NCBI RefSeq assembly: GCF_016703145.1
Contig: NZ_JADJCO010000003.1
Span: 744,001-808,000 of the forward strand
DNA length: 64,000 nucleotides
Reading direction: 5' to 3'
DNA from: Ottowia sp.
GTDB lineage: Bacteria > Pseudomonadota > Gammaproteobacteria > Burkholderiales > Burkholderiaceae_C
Numbering within the stretch: the stretch's first letter is position 1; every line of letters starts with the position of its first letter. The notes below the pieces were generated by a model that saw only the letters and a program-made list of their open reading frames with translations, was not told the DNA's origin and did no database searches. Both the position numbers and the translations under genes were made by a program. Positions 1-9,207 of the stretch are shown one piece after another.

Positions 1-72
1 AGTGCCGATAGCCCTTACCAATACTACGTTATATGCTATGCTAAATGTAGCGACTTAATGTCGCCACCGCCC

Positions 73-246
73 TCACTTGGGCATCGCGCAATGCCCGCCG
101 CTGCCGGGCGTGCCCGAGCCGGCGGCGATGAAGGGCGGCTCCAGCCGCAGGTTGACCGGCGCCGACGCGGCGAAGTCCCAGGCGACGAAGCCGGCGAGCG
201 CGGCCCAGAAGACCCAGCGGCGCGCGGTGACGGTGCTCATGCTCAT
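73..246 (-). CDS. Small single-span membrane protein of the thiosulfate operon
   Basis: This is a 57-residue reading frame that begins 13 bases after the transporter stop codon. A GAAGGG ribosome-binding site sits about 8 bases before its ATG. Residues 10-26 (WVFWAALAGFVAWDFAA) form one hydrophobic segment, and the short tail is Gly/Pro-rich with a single Cys near the C-terminus. I do not recognise the family. Its position as the last gene of a rhodanese-YeeE operon suggests a membrane accessory to sulfur-compound uptake, which is inference. A second ATG two codons downstream is an equally possible start. Confidence 0.5.
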   Translation of the reverse strand: MSMSTVTARRWVFWAALAGFVAWDFAASAPVNLRLEPPFIAAGSGTPGSGGHCAMPK

Positions 247-259
247 GACGGACGGCCCT

Positions 260-1396
260 TCAGAACTTGAAATGGCGCCGCACCCGCAGCCCCACCAGCG
301 TGCCCAGGAAGGCCATCGGCACCCAGATCCACCCGTGCAGGCTGCCCGTGCTGATGCCGCTGACCATGGCGCCCACGTTGCAGCCGAAAGCCAGGCGCGA
401 GCTGTAGCCGAGCACGAAGCCGGCGATCAGCCCCACCACCCACTGCGTGCCGGTCAAGGGGCGCGCGTCCTGCGGCCTGCGGGGCGCCACCCACAGCGCG
501 CCGGCCAGGATGCCGATGTTGGTGATGCTGGTGATGTCCAGCAGCAGCGTCTCGCGCAGGCGCTGGGCGTGGCCGGGGTCGCTCCAGAAGGCGTTGTGCG
601 CCGGGTCGAACAGGCCCAGCGCCGTCACCGCCTTGGCCGCCCACAGGCCGAAGCCGTACACCACGCCCCAGGGCTGGCCGGCGATGAACAGGTTGAGCGC
701 GGCGAACACCGCCAGCACCAGCGCCCCCCACACCCAGCGGGAGGGGATGCGCCGCGGGCTGAAGTGCTGGCCGCTCCACAGCCCCACGCCCACGGTGACC
801 ACGGCCAGGCCCGCCAGCGTGGCCGCCAGCGCGCCGCCGGCGCCCAGCAGCGGCACCAGCCCCACCGGCTCGGCCGCGCCCAGCGCCAGCCAGCCGTTGA
901 GGTGCGCCGAGCCGGCGAAGCTGCCCAGCGCGAACAGCGGCAGGATGCCCATGTTCAGCGGCACGCCCAGCCCCGCCTTGTACAGCGTGCCCGAGCCGCA
1001 GCCGTCGGCGATCTGCATGCACAGCCCGAACACGAAGGCGCCCACCAGCAGGCTGACCGAGGGCGGGCCCAGCGCCGCGTGCGTCTCGGGGAAATGCGCC
1101 AGCATCGGCATCGACAGCGCCGCCAGCACCGCCAGCAGGATGATCTGGCCGTACACGCCCGCCGGGTCGCGGTTCTCCACCAGGTGCCGCCAGCCGGTGG
1201 TGAAGCCGAAGCGCGCCGCCGCCAGGCCCCAGCCCAGCCCCACGCCGACCAGCAGCAGCAGCCCCTGGCGCGCCGACACCGACCACACCAGCCAGCCGAA
1301 CAGCGCCAGCACGCAGGCGGCCAGCGGCAGGCGCCGCGCCCACAGGCCGGGCGGCCGCGTGGCCGTGTGTTGAATGGGGGAGGCGAGCGTGTTCAT
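260..1396 (-). CDS. YeeE/YedE (TsuA-type) thiosulfate transporter
   Basis: A 378-residue polytopic inner-membrane protein with about nine hydrophobic segments. It carries the family's paired cysteine motifs, DGCGSGTLYK in the first half and AFGCNVG in the second. In TsuA-type proteins these cysteines relay thiosulfate through the channel. The ATG overlaps the stop of the upstream rhodanese gene as ATGA, indicating translational coupling. A longer in-frame start exists upstream but would run into the rhodanese gene, so the coupled ATG is preferred. Thiosulfate uptake is known for the family; the exact substrate here is inferred. Confidence 0.85.
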   Translation of the reverse strand: MNTLASPIQHTATRPPGLWARRLPLAACVLALFGWLVWSVSARQGLLLLVGVGLGWGLAAARFGFTTGWRHLVENRDPAGVYGQIILLAVLAALSMPMLAHFPETHAALGPPSVSLLVGAFVFGLCMQIADGCGSGTLYKAGLGVPLNMGILPLFALGSFAGSAHLNGWLALGAAEPVGLVPLLGAGGALAATLAGLAVVTVGVGLWSGQHFSPRRIPSRWVWGALVLAVFAALNLFIAGQPWGVVYGFGLWAAKAVTALGLFDPAHNAFWSDPGHAQRLRETLLLDITSITNIGILAGALWVAPRRPQDARPLTGTQWVVGLIAGFVLGYSSRLAFGCNVGAMVSGISTGSLHGWIWVPMAFLGTLVGLRVRRHFKF

Positions 1397-2352
1397 GGGG
1401 CCTTGGTTCCCAGGTTGCGGTGCGCCCAGCCCAGGGCCATGTAGCGCAGTTGCCGCCAGCGGCCGGGTTCGTTGGCCATGGGCAATGGCGCGGGCGACTG
1501 GGTCCATTCGACCATCGAGCCGGGGTACATGCGCACGCCGGGGCGGCCCAGCACCTCCGACAGCACGAACCAGTCGGTGGCCGACCAGTGGCCGGTGTTG
1601 CAGAACGCCACCACGGGCGCGCCCGGCGGCGCGTCCAGCGCGTCGGCCTCGGCGGCGAGCGAGGCCTTGTCCAGCAGCGCCGCGCTGCCCAGCTCGAAGA
1701 ACAGCTCGCTGTCCACGCTGACGGCGCCGGGCAGCGTGCCGCGCGCGCGCGCCGCGTCGTGCGCGATGCGGCCCTGGAAGTAGGGCGGCGGGCGTGCGTC
1801 GATCAGCAGCGTGCCGGGCTGGCCGATGGCGGCCTTCACCTCATCGCGCGTGGCCATCCAGCGCGGGTCGAAGCGGGGCTGCCACGCGCTGCGCGGCGCC
1901 GCGGCCGGCGCGCTGCTGACGGGCAGGCCGGCGTCCCGCCAGGCCGCCAGGCCGCCGTTGAGGATCGACAGCCGCGCCATGCCCAGCGACTTCAGCGTCC
2001 AGTAGGTGCGCGCCGCGTTGCCGAAGTCGGTGGCGTCGATGCCGGTGTAGACGACGACCGCGTGCGTGTCGGGCGTCAGGCCCAGCTCCTGCACCAGCGC
2101 GGTCAGCTCGGCCAGGGGCGGCACCTGGCCGGGGCTGGTGTCCGGCCCGCGCCAGCGGCCGTAGGGCGCCGACACCGCGCCGGGCAGGTGCTGCAGCGCG
2201 TAGGCCGGCCCTTCGCGCACGTCGATCAGGCGCACCGCGCCGGCCGCGGCCAGCGGCTGCAGCTCCGCCGGGGTGAGCAGCGGCCCGGCCGCCTGGGCGG
2301 CGCCCGACGCCAGGGCCAGGCAGAGCAGCAGGAATCGGAGCGCGGAACGCAT
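1393..2352 (-). CDS. Periplasmic tandem-domain rhodanese (sulfurtransferase)
   Basis: A 319-residue protein with a signal peptide (residues 1-21, LLLCLALASGAAQA) followed by two rhodanese domains (about 28-150 and 170-300). The C-terminal domain keeps the catalytic loop CNTGHWS, with Cys about 251. In the N-terminal domain the equivalent position is Tyr (VVVYTG), so that domain is inactive, as is usual for tandem rhodaneses. It probably transfers sulfane sulfur from thiosulfate in the periplasm. It is translationally coupled to the YeeE transporter gene. Its 5' end faces the divergent GST gene across a roughly 105-base intergenic region that must hold both promoters. Confidence 0.85.
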   Translation of the reverse strand: MRSALRFLLLCLALASGAAQAAGPLLTPAELQPLAAAGAVRLIDVREGPAYALQHLPGAVSAPYGRWRGPDTSPGQVPPLAELTALVQELGLTPDTHAVVVYTGIDATDFGNAARTYWTLKSLGMARLSILNGGLAAWRDAGLPVSSAPAAAPRSAWQPRFDPRWMATRDEVKAAIGQPGTLLIDARPPPYFQGRIAHDAARARGTLPGAVSVDSELFFELGSAALLDKASLAAEADALDAPPGAPVVAFCNTGHWSATDWFVLSEVLGRPGVRMYPGSMVEWTQSPAPLPMANEPGRWRQLRYMALGWAHRNLGTKAP

Positions 2353-2457
2353 GGCGAAGGACGAAGGTTGGAAAGATAAGCGAAGCCGCATATTGTCGCG
2401 TGCCAAGGCGCCACGCCCAAATACCCAGGCGTTGGAAGCTGATGCGCGGGCGCTACG

Positions 2458-3174
2458 ATGCGCCGCATGATCACCCTCCACACCGCCGCCACGCCCAACG
2501 GCCACAAGGTCTCCATCGCGCTGGAGGAGCTGGGCCTGCCCTATGAACTGCGCGTGCTCGACCTGGCCGCTGGCGAGCAGAAGCGCCCCGAGTTCCTGGC
2601 CCTCAACCCCAACGGCCGCATCCCCGCCATCGTGGACCACGGCGCGGATGATTTCGCCGTGTTCGAGTCCGGCGCCATCCTGATCTACCTGGCCGAGAAG
2701 ACCGGCCGCCTGATGCCGCGGGACGCGCAGGGCCGCTCGCGCGTCATCCAGTGGCTGATGTTCCAGATGGGCGGCATCGGCCCCATGATGGGCCAGGCCA
2801 ACGTGTTCCTGCGCTACTTTCCCGAGAAGATCCAGCCCGCCATCGACCGCTACCAGGCCGAGTGCCGCCGCCTGTTCGAGGTGCTCGACGGCCACCTGGC
2901 GCGGCACGAATGGCTGGCCGGCGACTACTCCATCGCCGACATCGCCAACTGGGCCTGGGTGCGCACGCACCGCTGGTCGGGCGTGCCGATCGACGGGCTC
3001 GACCACCTGCGCCGCTGGCGCGACGCCATCCGCGACCGGCCGGCGGTGCAGCGCGGCATCGAGCGCCCGCCCTCCAGGATCGATCTGACGCGCGACGGCG
3101 ACGAACAGGCGCGCGCATTTTCCGAACAGGCCCGCGCCATGGTGGTGACCGGGGGCAACCCGCCTCGCCAGTAA
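2458..3174 (+). CDS. Glutathione S-transferase, YfcG/YghU-like
   Basis: A 238-residue protein with an N-terminal thioredoxin-like domain (about 1-85) and an all-helical C-terminal domain. The motifs TPNGHKVSIALEE, NPNGRIPAIVDH and FESGAILIYLAEKTGR are characteristic of the YfcG/Ure2-like GSTs, which have disulfide-bond reductase and peroxidase activity with glutathione. Length is slightly above that of E. coli YfcG because of a C-terminal extension. A second ATG three codons in is a possible start. It lies directly upstream of hsdR, 48 bases away, but is probably a host gene at the boundary of the restriction locus. Confidence 0.85.
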   Translation: MRRMITLHTAATPNGHKVSIALEELGLPYELRVLDLAAGEQKRPEFLALNPNGRIPAIVDHGADDFAVFESGAILIYLAEKTGRLMPRDAQGRSRVIQWLMFQMGGIGPMMGQANVFLRYFPEKIQPAIDRYQAECRRLFEVLDGHLARHEWLAGDYSIADIANWAWVRTHRWSGVPIDGLDHLRRWRDAIRDRPAVQRGIERPPSRIDLTRDGDEQARAFSEQARAMVVTGGNPPRQ

Positions 3175-3222
3175 CATCTGACGCCGCCACCGCTACAGCC
3201 GCCGTCACTCTCCCTTTCTTGC

Positions 3223-5997
3223 ATGACGCCAGAACAAAAGGCCCGCCTGCTGATCGACCAGAAGCTTGAAGCCGCGGGCTGGCGGGTGCAGGACGTGAAA
3301 GACCTGAGCCTGGGTGCGGGCCGGGGCATCGCCGCGCGCGAATACCCCACCGACACCGGCCCCGCCGACTACCTGCTGTTCGTCGACCGCCAGCCCGTCG
3401 GCATGATCGAGGCCAAGCGCGACGAGGAAGGCCATCGGCTCAGCGTGCACGAATCACAGACCGCCGGTTACGCCAACGCCGCGCTGAAGTGGCGCAAGAA
3501 CCAGGCGCCGCTGCGCTTCCTGTACGAGGCCACGGGTCAAATCCTCTGGTTCACCGATGGCGCCGACCCGGTGCCGCGCGCCCGCGAGCTGTTCCACTTT
3601 TTGCGCCCTGAAACCCTGGCCGAATGGGCCGCGCAACCGGACACCTTGCGCGGCCGCTTGCGCCACATGCCGCCGCTGCCCGAACGCAAGCTGCGTGACT
3701 GCCAGATCAGCGCCGTCACCGGGCTGGAGCACTCCCTGGCCCGGAACAAACCGCGCGCCCTGATCCACATGGCCACCGGCGCCGGCAAGACCTTCACCGC
3801 CATCACCGCCGTGTACCGCCTGCTGAAGTTCGCGGGCGCCCGGCGCGTGCTGTTTCTGGTCGATACGCGCAACCTGGGCAAGCAGGCGCACCAGGAATTC
3901 ATGGCCTACACGCCGCCCGACGACGCCCGCACCTTCACCGAGCTGTACAACGTGCAGCGCCTGGCCTCCAGCCGCATCGACCCACACGCGCAGGTCTGCA
4001 TCAGCACCATCCAGCGCATGTATTCCATTCTCTCGGGCACCGAGTTGTCCGAGGACAGCGAAGACATTTCGCCCTTTGACGCCGCGCCCGCGCTCAAGGG
4101 CGAGCGGCTGGTGCGCTACAACCCCGCCGTGCCGGTGGAAAGCTTCGACTTCATCGTCATCGACGAATGCCACCGCAGCATCTACAACCTGTGGAAGCAG
4201 GTGCTGGACTATTTCGACGCCTGCCTCATCGGCCTCACCGCCACGCCCGACAAGCGCACCTTCGGCTTCTTCAACAGCAACGTGGTGGCCGAATACCACT
4301 ACGAGCAGTCGGTGCTCGACGGCGTCAACGTCGGCTATGACGTGTACGAGATCGAGACCGAAGTCACCGCCAGGGGCGGCAAGATCGAGGCGCGCGAATG
4401 GGTGGACCACCGCGACCGCCTGACCCGCGCCAAACGCTGGGCACAGACCGAGGAAGACACCGACTACGGCAAAACCCAGCTCGACAAATCCGTGGTCAAC
4501 CCGGATCAGATCCGCGCCGTCATCCAGGCCATGAAAACGGCGGTCGAAACGCGCATCTTTCCCAGCCGCGCCGAAACCCCCAAGACCCTGATCTTCGCCA
4601 AGACCGACAGCCACGCCGACGACATCATCCGCACCGTGCGCGAGGTGTACGGCCGGGGCAACGACTTCTGCCGCAAGGTCACCTACAGCGAGAAAGACGC
4701 CGACGCCGTGCTGGCCAACTTCCGCAACGAATTCCACCCGCGCATCGCCGTCACCGTGGACATGATCGCCACCGGCACCGACGTCAAGCCGCTGGAGGTG
4801 CTGCTGTTCATGCGCGACGTGCGCAGCCGTGGCTACTACGAACAGATGAAGGGCCGCGGCGTGCGCAGCCTGGACGCCGAATCGCTGAAGAAAGTCAGCA
4901 ACTCCGCCAGCGGCGCCAAAGACCGCTTCGTGCTCATCGACGCCGTGGGCGTCGAGCAATCGCTCAAGACCGACAGCCGCCCGCTGGAGCGCAAGCCCGG
5001 CGTCAGCCTGGACGCGCTGCTCAAGGGCGTGGCCTTTGGCGAGCCCGACGCGGACACCGTGCTCAGCCTGGGCAACCGCCTGGTGCGGCTGGCCCGGCAG
5101 CTGGACGACAAGGCACTGCGGCGCATCGCGCAAGCCAGCGGCGGCATCGGCCTGCATGATCTGGCGCGCGGCCTGGTGCAGGCGCTGGACGCCGACCGCA
5201 TCACCGCCGATGCGCTGGCCGCAGCCCAGGCGGCGGGCATCACCCGCAACGAAGCCACCTTGACCGACGCCGAACTGCAAGCCGCCAGGCAACAACGCCT
5301 TGCCGCCGCCTGCGCGCCCTTCGACGTGCCGCCACTGCGCGACGCCATCGAATCCGCCCGGCGCGACCGTGAGCAGCTCATCGACACCCTCAACCCCGAC
5401 AGCGTGACGCGCAGCGAATTCGCCGCCCAGGCGCAAGCCAATGCCCAGGCCGTCATCCAGCAGTTCAGCGACTTTCTGCAAACCCACCGCGACGAGCTGG
5501 CCGCCCTCAGCTTCTTCCATGCGCAGCCCTACCAGCGCCGCGCCCTCACGCTCGACATGATCGAAGACCTGCACGAGCGCCTGAGCCGCCCGCCGCTGTT
5601 GCTCACCACCGAAAAACTCTGGAGCGCCTACGCCCGCGTGCGGGAAGGCCAGGTGCGTGGCACGGACACGCGCCGCCAGTTGACCGACCTGGTGACGCTG
5701 GTGCGCTTCGCGCTGGGCCTGGACGAGGAACTGCGCCCCTTCGCCGACAGCGTGGACCGGAAGTTCGCCGACTGGGTGTTCCGCCACAACGCCCAGCGCG
5801 CCACCGCCTTCACGCCCGAGCAAATGGACTGGCTGCGCCTGATGAAGGACCACATCGCCGCCAGCTGCTGCATCGAGCGCGACGACTTCGACTACGCCCA
5901 ACTGGCCGCGCGCGGCGGCCTGCAGAAGGCGTGGCATGTGTTTGGCGGGGAACTGGATGGGTTGATGGCGGGGATGAATGAGGAGTTGGTGGCGTGA
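3223..5997 (+). CDS. hsdR: Type I restriction endonuclease, R (translocase/nuclease) subunit
   Basis: A 924-residue HsdR subunit. The N-terminal nuclease core is visible as D49 followed by E63-A-K65 (PD-(D/E)xK type). The superfamily 2 motor follows, with Walker A GAGKT at 186-190, the DECH box at 314-317 and the TATPDKR motif near 340. A helicase C domain with RG-rich motif VI (KGRGVRS) and an EcoEI-like C-terminal region complete it. It translocates DNA and cleaves unmodified DNA in complex with HsdM and HsdS. Its TGA overlaps the GTG start of hsdS (GTGA), so the two are translationally coupled. No damage is visible. Confidence 0.95.
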   Translation: MTPEQKARLLIDQKLEAAGWRVQDVKDLSLGAGRGIAAREYPTDTGPADYLLFVDRQPVGMIEAKRDEEGHRLSVHESQTAGYANAALKWRKNQAPLRFLYEATGQILWFTDGADPVPRARELFHFLRPETLAEWAAQPDTLRGRLRHMPPLPERKLRDCQISAVTGLEHSLARNKPRALIHMATGAGKTFTAITAVYRLLKFAGARRVLFLVDTRNLGKQAHQEFMAYTPPDDARTFTELYNVQRLASSRIDPHAQVCISTIQRMYSILSGTELSEDSEDISPFDAAPALKGERLVRYNPAVPVESFDFIVIDECHRSIYNLWKQVLDYFDACLIGLTATPDKRTFGFFNSNVVAEYHYEQSVLDGVNVGYDVYEIETEVTARGGKIEAREWVDHRDRLTRAKRWAQTEEDTDYGKTQLDKSVVNPDQIRAVIQAMKTAVETRIFPSRAETPKTLIFAKTDSHADDIIRTVREVYGRGNDFCRKVTYSEKDADAVLANFRNEFHPRIAVTVDMIATGTDVKPLEVLLFMRDVRSRGYYEQMKGRGVRSLDAESLKKVSNSASGAKDRFVLIDAVGVEQSLKTDSRPLERKPGVSLDALLKGVAFGEPDADTVLSLGNRLVRLARQLDDKALRRIAQASGGIGLHDLARGLVQALDADRITADALAAAQAAGITRNEATLTDAELQAARQQRLAAACAPFDVPPLRDAIESARRDREQLIDTLNPDSVTRSEFAAQAQANAQAVIQQFSDFLQTHRDELAALSFFHAQPYQRRALTLDMIEDLHERLSRPPLLLTTEKLWSAYARVREGQVRGTDTRRQLTDLVTLVRFALGLDEELRPFADSVDRKFADWVFRHNAQRATAFTPEQMDWLRLMKDHIAASCCIERDDFDYAQLAARGGLQKAWHVFGGELDGLMAGMNEELVA

Positions 5998-7511
5998 GGG
6001 AGATTGAGGTTTTTGCCACCCTTGGTGAAGTCGCTTATGAGCCTGTTTCCCAGGCCGGTCCGACTGAAGGCAGCGATTTCAGCTACGTTGACATCGGTAG
6101 CGTGGATCGGGAAAACAAAGTCATCAGCGACGCGAAGCAACTTGCACACTCCGACGCGCCGAGCCGCGCGCGGCAGGTGCTGCATGCGGGCGATGTGCTG
6201 GTTTCGATGACGCGGCCCAACCTCAATGCAGTTGCGCAGGTTCCAGCATCGTTGGACGGTGCTATCGGCTCCACAGGCTTCCAAGTCTTGCGCACGCAAT
6301 GGATGGAGCCTGGCTTTCTTCGCTATCTGGTGCAAAGTGCGGAATTCATCGACGCCATGAGCGGAGTGGTACAGGGCGCGCTGTATCCGGCGGTACGCCC
6401 CGCGGACATTGCGAAGTTTCGATTTCGGCTGCCGCCCCGCGCCGAGCAAACCCGCATCGTCGAAAAACTCGAAGAACTGCTGGGCGGCCTGGACGCCGCC
6501 GTGGCCGAGTTGAAGGCCGCGCAGCGCAAGCTGGCCTCGCTGCGCCAATCGCTGCTGAAGGCGGCGGTGGAAGGCGCGCTCACGGCGCCATGGCGCGCGG
6601 CCCATGCGCCGACGGAAAGTGGCGCGCAACTCCTGCAACGCATCCTCGCTGAACGCCGCGCCCACTGGGAAGCGAGGCAACTCGCCAAGTTCGCGCAAGC
6701 CGGCAAGACACCGCCCAGGGGCTGGCAAGCCAAGTATCCGGAGCCTGCTGCGTCGGATCTCAGTGATTTGCCGGCGCTGCCACAAGGGTGGGTGTGGGCG
6801 AACTTGGACGCGCTTATCGACGAAGGCCCGCAAAATGGTCTGTACCTGCCTCGTGAGCGATACGGCAGCGGGACGCCGATGCTGCGAATCGACGACTATC
6901 AAATCGGCTGGCACCGCGCACGAAGCGAACTGAATCGCGCCAGCGCCAGCGCAGATGAGTGCATGACTTATTCGTTGCACGTCGATGACGTCGTCATCAA
7001 TCGCGTCAACAGCATGACGCATCTTGGAAAGTCTCTCCTCATAGGAAAAGAACTCGAAGACGCATTGTTCGAGTCGAACATGATGCGATTCCGGTTGTTC
7101 GAGCATGTGCGCGTGGCGTTCGTCGTCCTATACCTCGGCTCGGATATTGGGCGTGCACGCCTGACGGCGGATGCGAAATGGGCCGTCAACCAAGCGAGCA
7201 TCAATCAACAAGATGTTCGCGCTACCTCAATCCCATTTCCACCTTTGGAAGAACAAACCGAAATCGTCGAGCAACTCACCGCCGCTCTCGCCGCCGTCAA
7301 GGAGCAAGAAGCCGCCATCGAAAAAGGCTTGGCACAAGCCGCCGCCCAGCGCCGCAACATTCTCAAAGCCGCCTTCGCTGGCCAGCTCGTGGCGCAGGAC
7401 CCACGTGATGAGCCGGCCAGCGCGCTGTTGGCGCGCATCCGGGCCGAGCGAGCGGCGCAAGGTGCGGTGCACAAGAAGCCGCGCGGGCGCCAAGCGAGGG
7501 AGGCCGCATGA
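5994..7511 (+). CDS. hsdS: Type I restriction-modification specificity subunit
   Basis: A 505-residue HsdS with a GTG start coupled to hsdR. The architecture is TRD1 (about 1-145), a central conserved helix region (LPPRAEQTRIVEKLEELL to about 195), TRD2 (about 255-415), and a second conserved helix region starting PPLEEQTEIVEQL. The two target-recognition domains read the two halves of a split recognition site. TRD1 lacks the usual lead-in residues, so the domain is short at its N-terminus. Base composition of the TRDs, especially about 6780-7250, is visibly less GC-rich than hsdR, as expected for exchangeable specificity modules. The stop overlaps ATG 7508 (ATGA). Confidence 0.93.
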   Translation: MREIEVFATLGEVAYEPVSQAGPTEGSDFSYVDIGSVDRENKVISDAKQLAHSDAPSRARQVLHAGDVLVSMTRPNLNAVAQVPASLDGAIGSTGFQVLRTQWMEPGFLRYLVQSAEFIDAMSGVVQGALYPAVRPADIAKFRFRLPPRAEQTRIVEKLEELLGGLDAAVAELKAAQRKLASLRQSLLKAAVEGALTAPWRAAHAPTESGAQLLQRILAERRAHWEARQLAKFAQAGKTPPRGWQAKYPEPAASDLSDLPALPQGWVWANLDALIDEGPQNGLYLPRERYGSGTPMLRIDDYQIGWHRARSELNRASASADECMTYSLHVDDVVINRVNSMTHLGKSLLIGKELEDALFESNMMRFRLFEHVRVAFVVLYLGSDIGRARLTADAKWAVNQASINQQDVRATSIPFPPLEEQTEIVEQLTAALAAVKEQEAAIEKGLAQAAAQRRNILKAAFAGQLVAQDPRDEPASALLARIRAERAAQGAVHKKPRGRQAREAA

Positions 7512-7708
7512 CAGGCGTCGATGGGCGCCATAGGCCCGCTCCAGCGCTTGGCGCGTCTGCTGATTTGTTTGACGGGTACTTGATTGGAGCGGCTTGGGCG
7601 TCGTCAGGTGTTCATATAAATCAATGGCTTACGTCAATTTTCTTGCTTGACGGGTACTTGACTGGCGTTGTGCAAACGGGGGATGGGCGCGATGACGCAG
7701 GCGGATGA
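7508..7708 (+). CDS. Putative small ORF with repeated DGYL motif, between hsdS and ATPase gene
   Basis: A 66-codon frame whose ATG overlaps the hsdS stop (ATGA) and which runs 17 bases into the next gene. It contains the motif LFDGYLIG and then NQW, SIFL and LLDGYLTG. The second block recurs in a short frame just before hsdM (9208-9288) with synonymous changes and a length difference that is a multiple of three. That pattern suggests translated peptide rather than only DNA repeat. No family is recognised, and it could instead be a noncoding regulatory repeat. Confidence 0.4.
   Translation: MTGVDGRHRPAPALGASADLFDGYLIGAAWASSGVHINQWLTSIFLLDGYLTGVVQTGDGRDDAGG
7568..7665 (+). repeat. Direct repeats (TTGACGGGTACTTGA) upstream of the ATPase gene
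   Basis: Two copies lie here: 7568-7587 (TTTGACGGGTACTTGATTGG) and 7647-7665 (TTGACGGGTACTTGACTGG). A third copy is at 9260-9277 before hsdM. A degenerate copy (TTGATCGGTGCCTTGATC) is at 9163-9180, after the ATPase stop. The second and third copies extend leftwards into a shared AAATCAATGG block. They may be operator or promoter sequence (they contain TTGAC), or part of a small coding motif. Confidence 0.6.
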
Positions 7709-9152
7709 TTACAGGCACAGCCTGGTGACCGAATTGGTCAACCTGCCTCGGGAAACGGGCTGGGTCGAGTTCAAGCACAACAAAGCCGACCCGCAGGAGA
7801 TCGGCGAGTACATCTCGGCCCTGTCCAACACGGCGGCCCTGAAGGGCAAGGCCAAGGCCTATGTGGTGTGGGGCGTCGAGGACGGCACGCATGCTGTGGT
7901 GGGTACGGGGTTCGACCCTGGGGCGGCCAAGGTAGGAAATCAGGAACTGGAGAGCTGGCTGTTGCAGCAGCTTGGCCCGAAGCTCAATTTCGCATTTCAC
8001 TCGGTCACGCACACCGGGCAGCCCGTGGTCGTGCTGGAGATGGATGCGGCGTTTCGGCATCCGGTGCAGTTCCAGGGGGCGGAATGGGTGCGGGTGGGTT
8101 CGTACAAGAAGCGGCTGCGCGAGTTTCCCGAAATGGAGCGCGAGTTGTGGCGCACGCTGGACCGGACACCGTTCGAGTGGCTGATCGCGGCGGAAAAGCT
8201 GGCCGGGCAGGATGTATTGGCGTTGTTGGACTACCCCGCCTATTTCGCCCGCATGAATGTCCCGCTGCCCGATGGGCATCAGGCGCTGCTGGCGGCGTTG
8301 GCCGCCGACCGGCTGGTGGAGCGCATGGACAGCGGGCATTGGCGCATCTTCAATCTGGGCGCGCTGCTGTTCGCGCGGCGCCTGGCGGATTTCGGCTCGC
8401 TGGGCCGAAAGGCCATCCGGCTGGTGCGCTACCACGGCAACGACAGGCTGAATGCACATCCCGAACCGCCATTTCCGCAAGGCTATGCCAGCGCGTATGA
8501 GCAGGTCATCCAGACCCTGCATGGATGGTTGCCGGGCAATGAGGCGATCGGCAGGGCCGTGCGCAAGGATGTCCGGATGTACCCGGACGTCGCCATCCGC
8601 GAATTGGTTGCCAATGCGTTGATCCATCAAGACCTCTCGGTCACGGGCACCAGCCCGCTGATCGAGTTGTTCGACGACCGTCTGGAGATTTCCAACCCAG
8701 GGGCGCCGCTGGTGGACACCGAGCGTTTGCTGGACACGCCTCCACGCTCGCGCAACGAAGCCATGGCGTCGATGATGCGGCGCATGAATGTGTGCGAGGA
8801 GCGAGGCACGGGGGTGGACAAGGTCGTGGGCAGTTGCGAGCTGTACCAGTTGCCGGCCCCGCAATTCGAAGCCACGGACGGCTTCACGCGCTCGATTCTG
8901 TTTGCCATGCGACCGCTGACCCGCATGGAGCCCAGGGAGCGGATTCGTGCCGTGTATTGGCATGCCTGCCTGCGCCATGTGAATGGACAGCACACCAACA
9001 ACACCACCGTGCGCAAGCGCTTCGCCATCGCGGACACGAACAGCGCCATGGCGAGTCGTTTGCTTAAAGAGGCGGAGGCGGCTGGCGTGATCCGTACCTT
9101 CGACCCCGTTGCCGCGCCCAAGTTGCGCCGCTACGTGCCCTGGTGGGCTTGA
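7692..9152 (+). CDS. AlbA_2 (Schlafen-like) / HATPase_c_4 ATP-binding protein
   Basis: A 486-residue protein with an N-terminal AlbA_2 domain (about 8-130; ETGWVEFKHN...EIGEYISALSNTAAL) and a GHKL-type HATPase_c_4 domain. The latter has an IRELVANALIHQDLS helix, an EISNPG loop and an EERGTGVDKVV helix. A winged-helix-like C-terminus ends in RRYVPWWA, the usual terminus for this family. Such proteins often travel with type I restriction-modification genes; their job is not established. ATG 7692 is chosen because a GGGG ribosome-binding stretch sits about nine bases upstream; ATG 7683 is an alternative. It separates hsdS from hsdM in the same direction. Confidence 0.85.
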   Translation: MTQADDYRHSLVTELVNLPRETGWVEFKHNKADPQEIGEYISALSNTAALKGKAKAYVVWGVEDGTHAVVGTGFDPGAAKVGNQELESWLLQQLGPKLNFAFHSVTHTGQPVVVLEMDAAFRHPVQFQGAEWVRVGSYKKRLREFPEMERELWRTLDRTPFEWLIAAEKLAGQDVLALLDYPAYFARMNVPLPDGHQALLAALAADRLVERMDSGHWRIFNLGALLFARRLADFGSLGRKAIRLVRYHGNDRLNAHPEPPFPQGYASAYEQVIQTLHGWLPGNEAIGRAVRKDVRMYPDVAIRELVANALIHQDLSVTGTSPLIELFDDRLEISNPGAPLVDTERLLDTPPRSRNEAMASMMRRMNVCEERGTGVDKVVGSCELYQLPAPQFEATDGFTRSILFAMRPLTRMEPRERIRAVYWHACLRHVNGQHTNNTTVRKRFAIADTNSAMASRLLKEAEAAGVIRTFDPVAAPKLRRYVPWWA

Positions 9153-9207
9153 CGGCGTTTGCTTGATCGGTGCCTTGATCAATGCCTGTGTTTTTATGCA
9201 TTAATGA

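Noticed and set aside
1..60. Gene content at the left edge
   Set aside because: AT-rich 60 bases without a supported frame or clear promoter; too short to call.
77..1444. Long plus-strand open frame opposite the YeeE gene
   Set aside because: Low-complexity Gln/Arg/Ala/His-rich translation typical of antisense frames in GC-rich DNA; the minus-strand gene has clear family motifs.
3454..5937. 827-codon minus-strand frame opposite hsdR
   Set aside because: No domain pattern; it is the antisense shadow of a well-supported hsdR.
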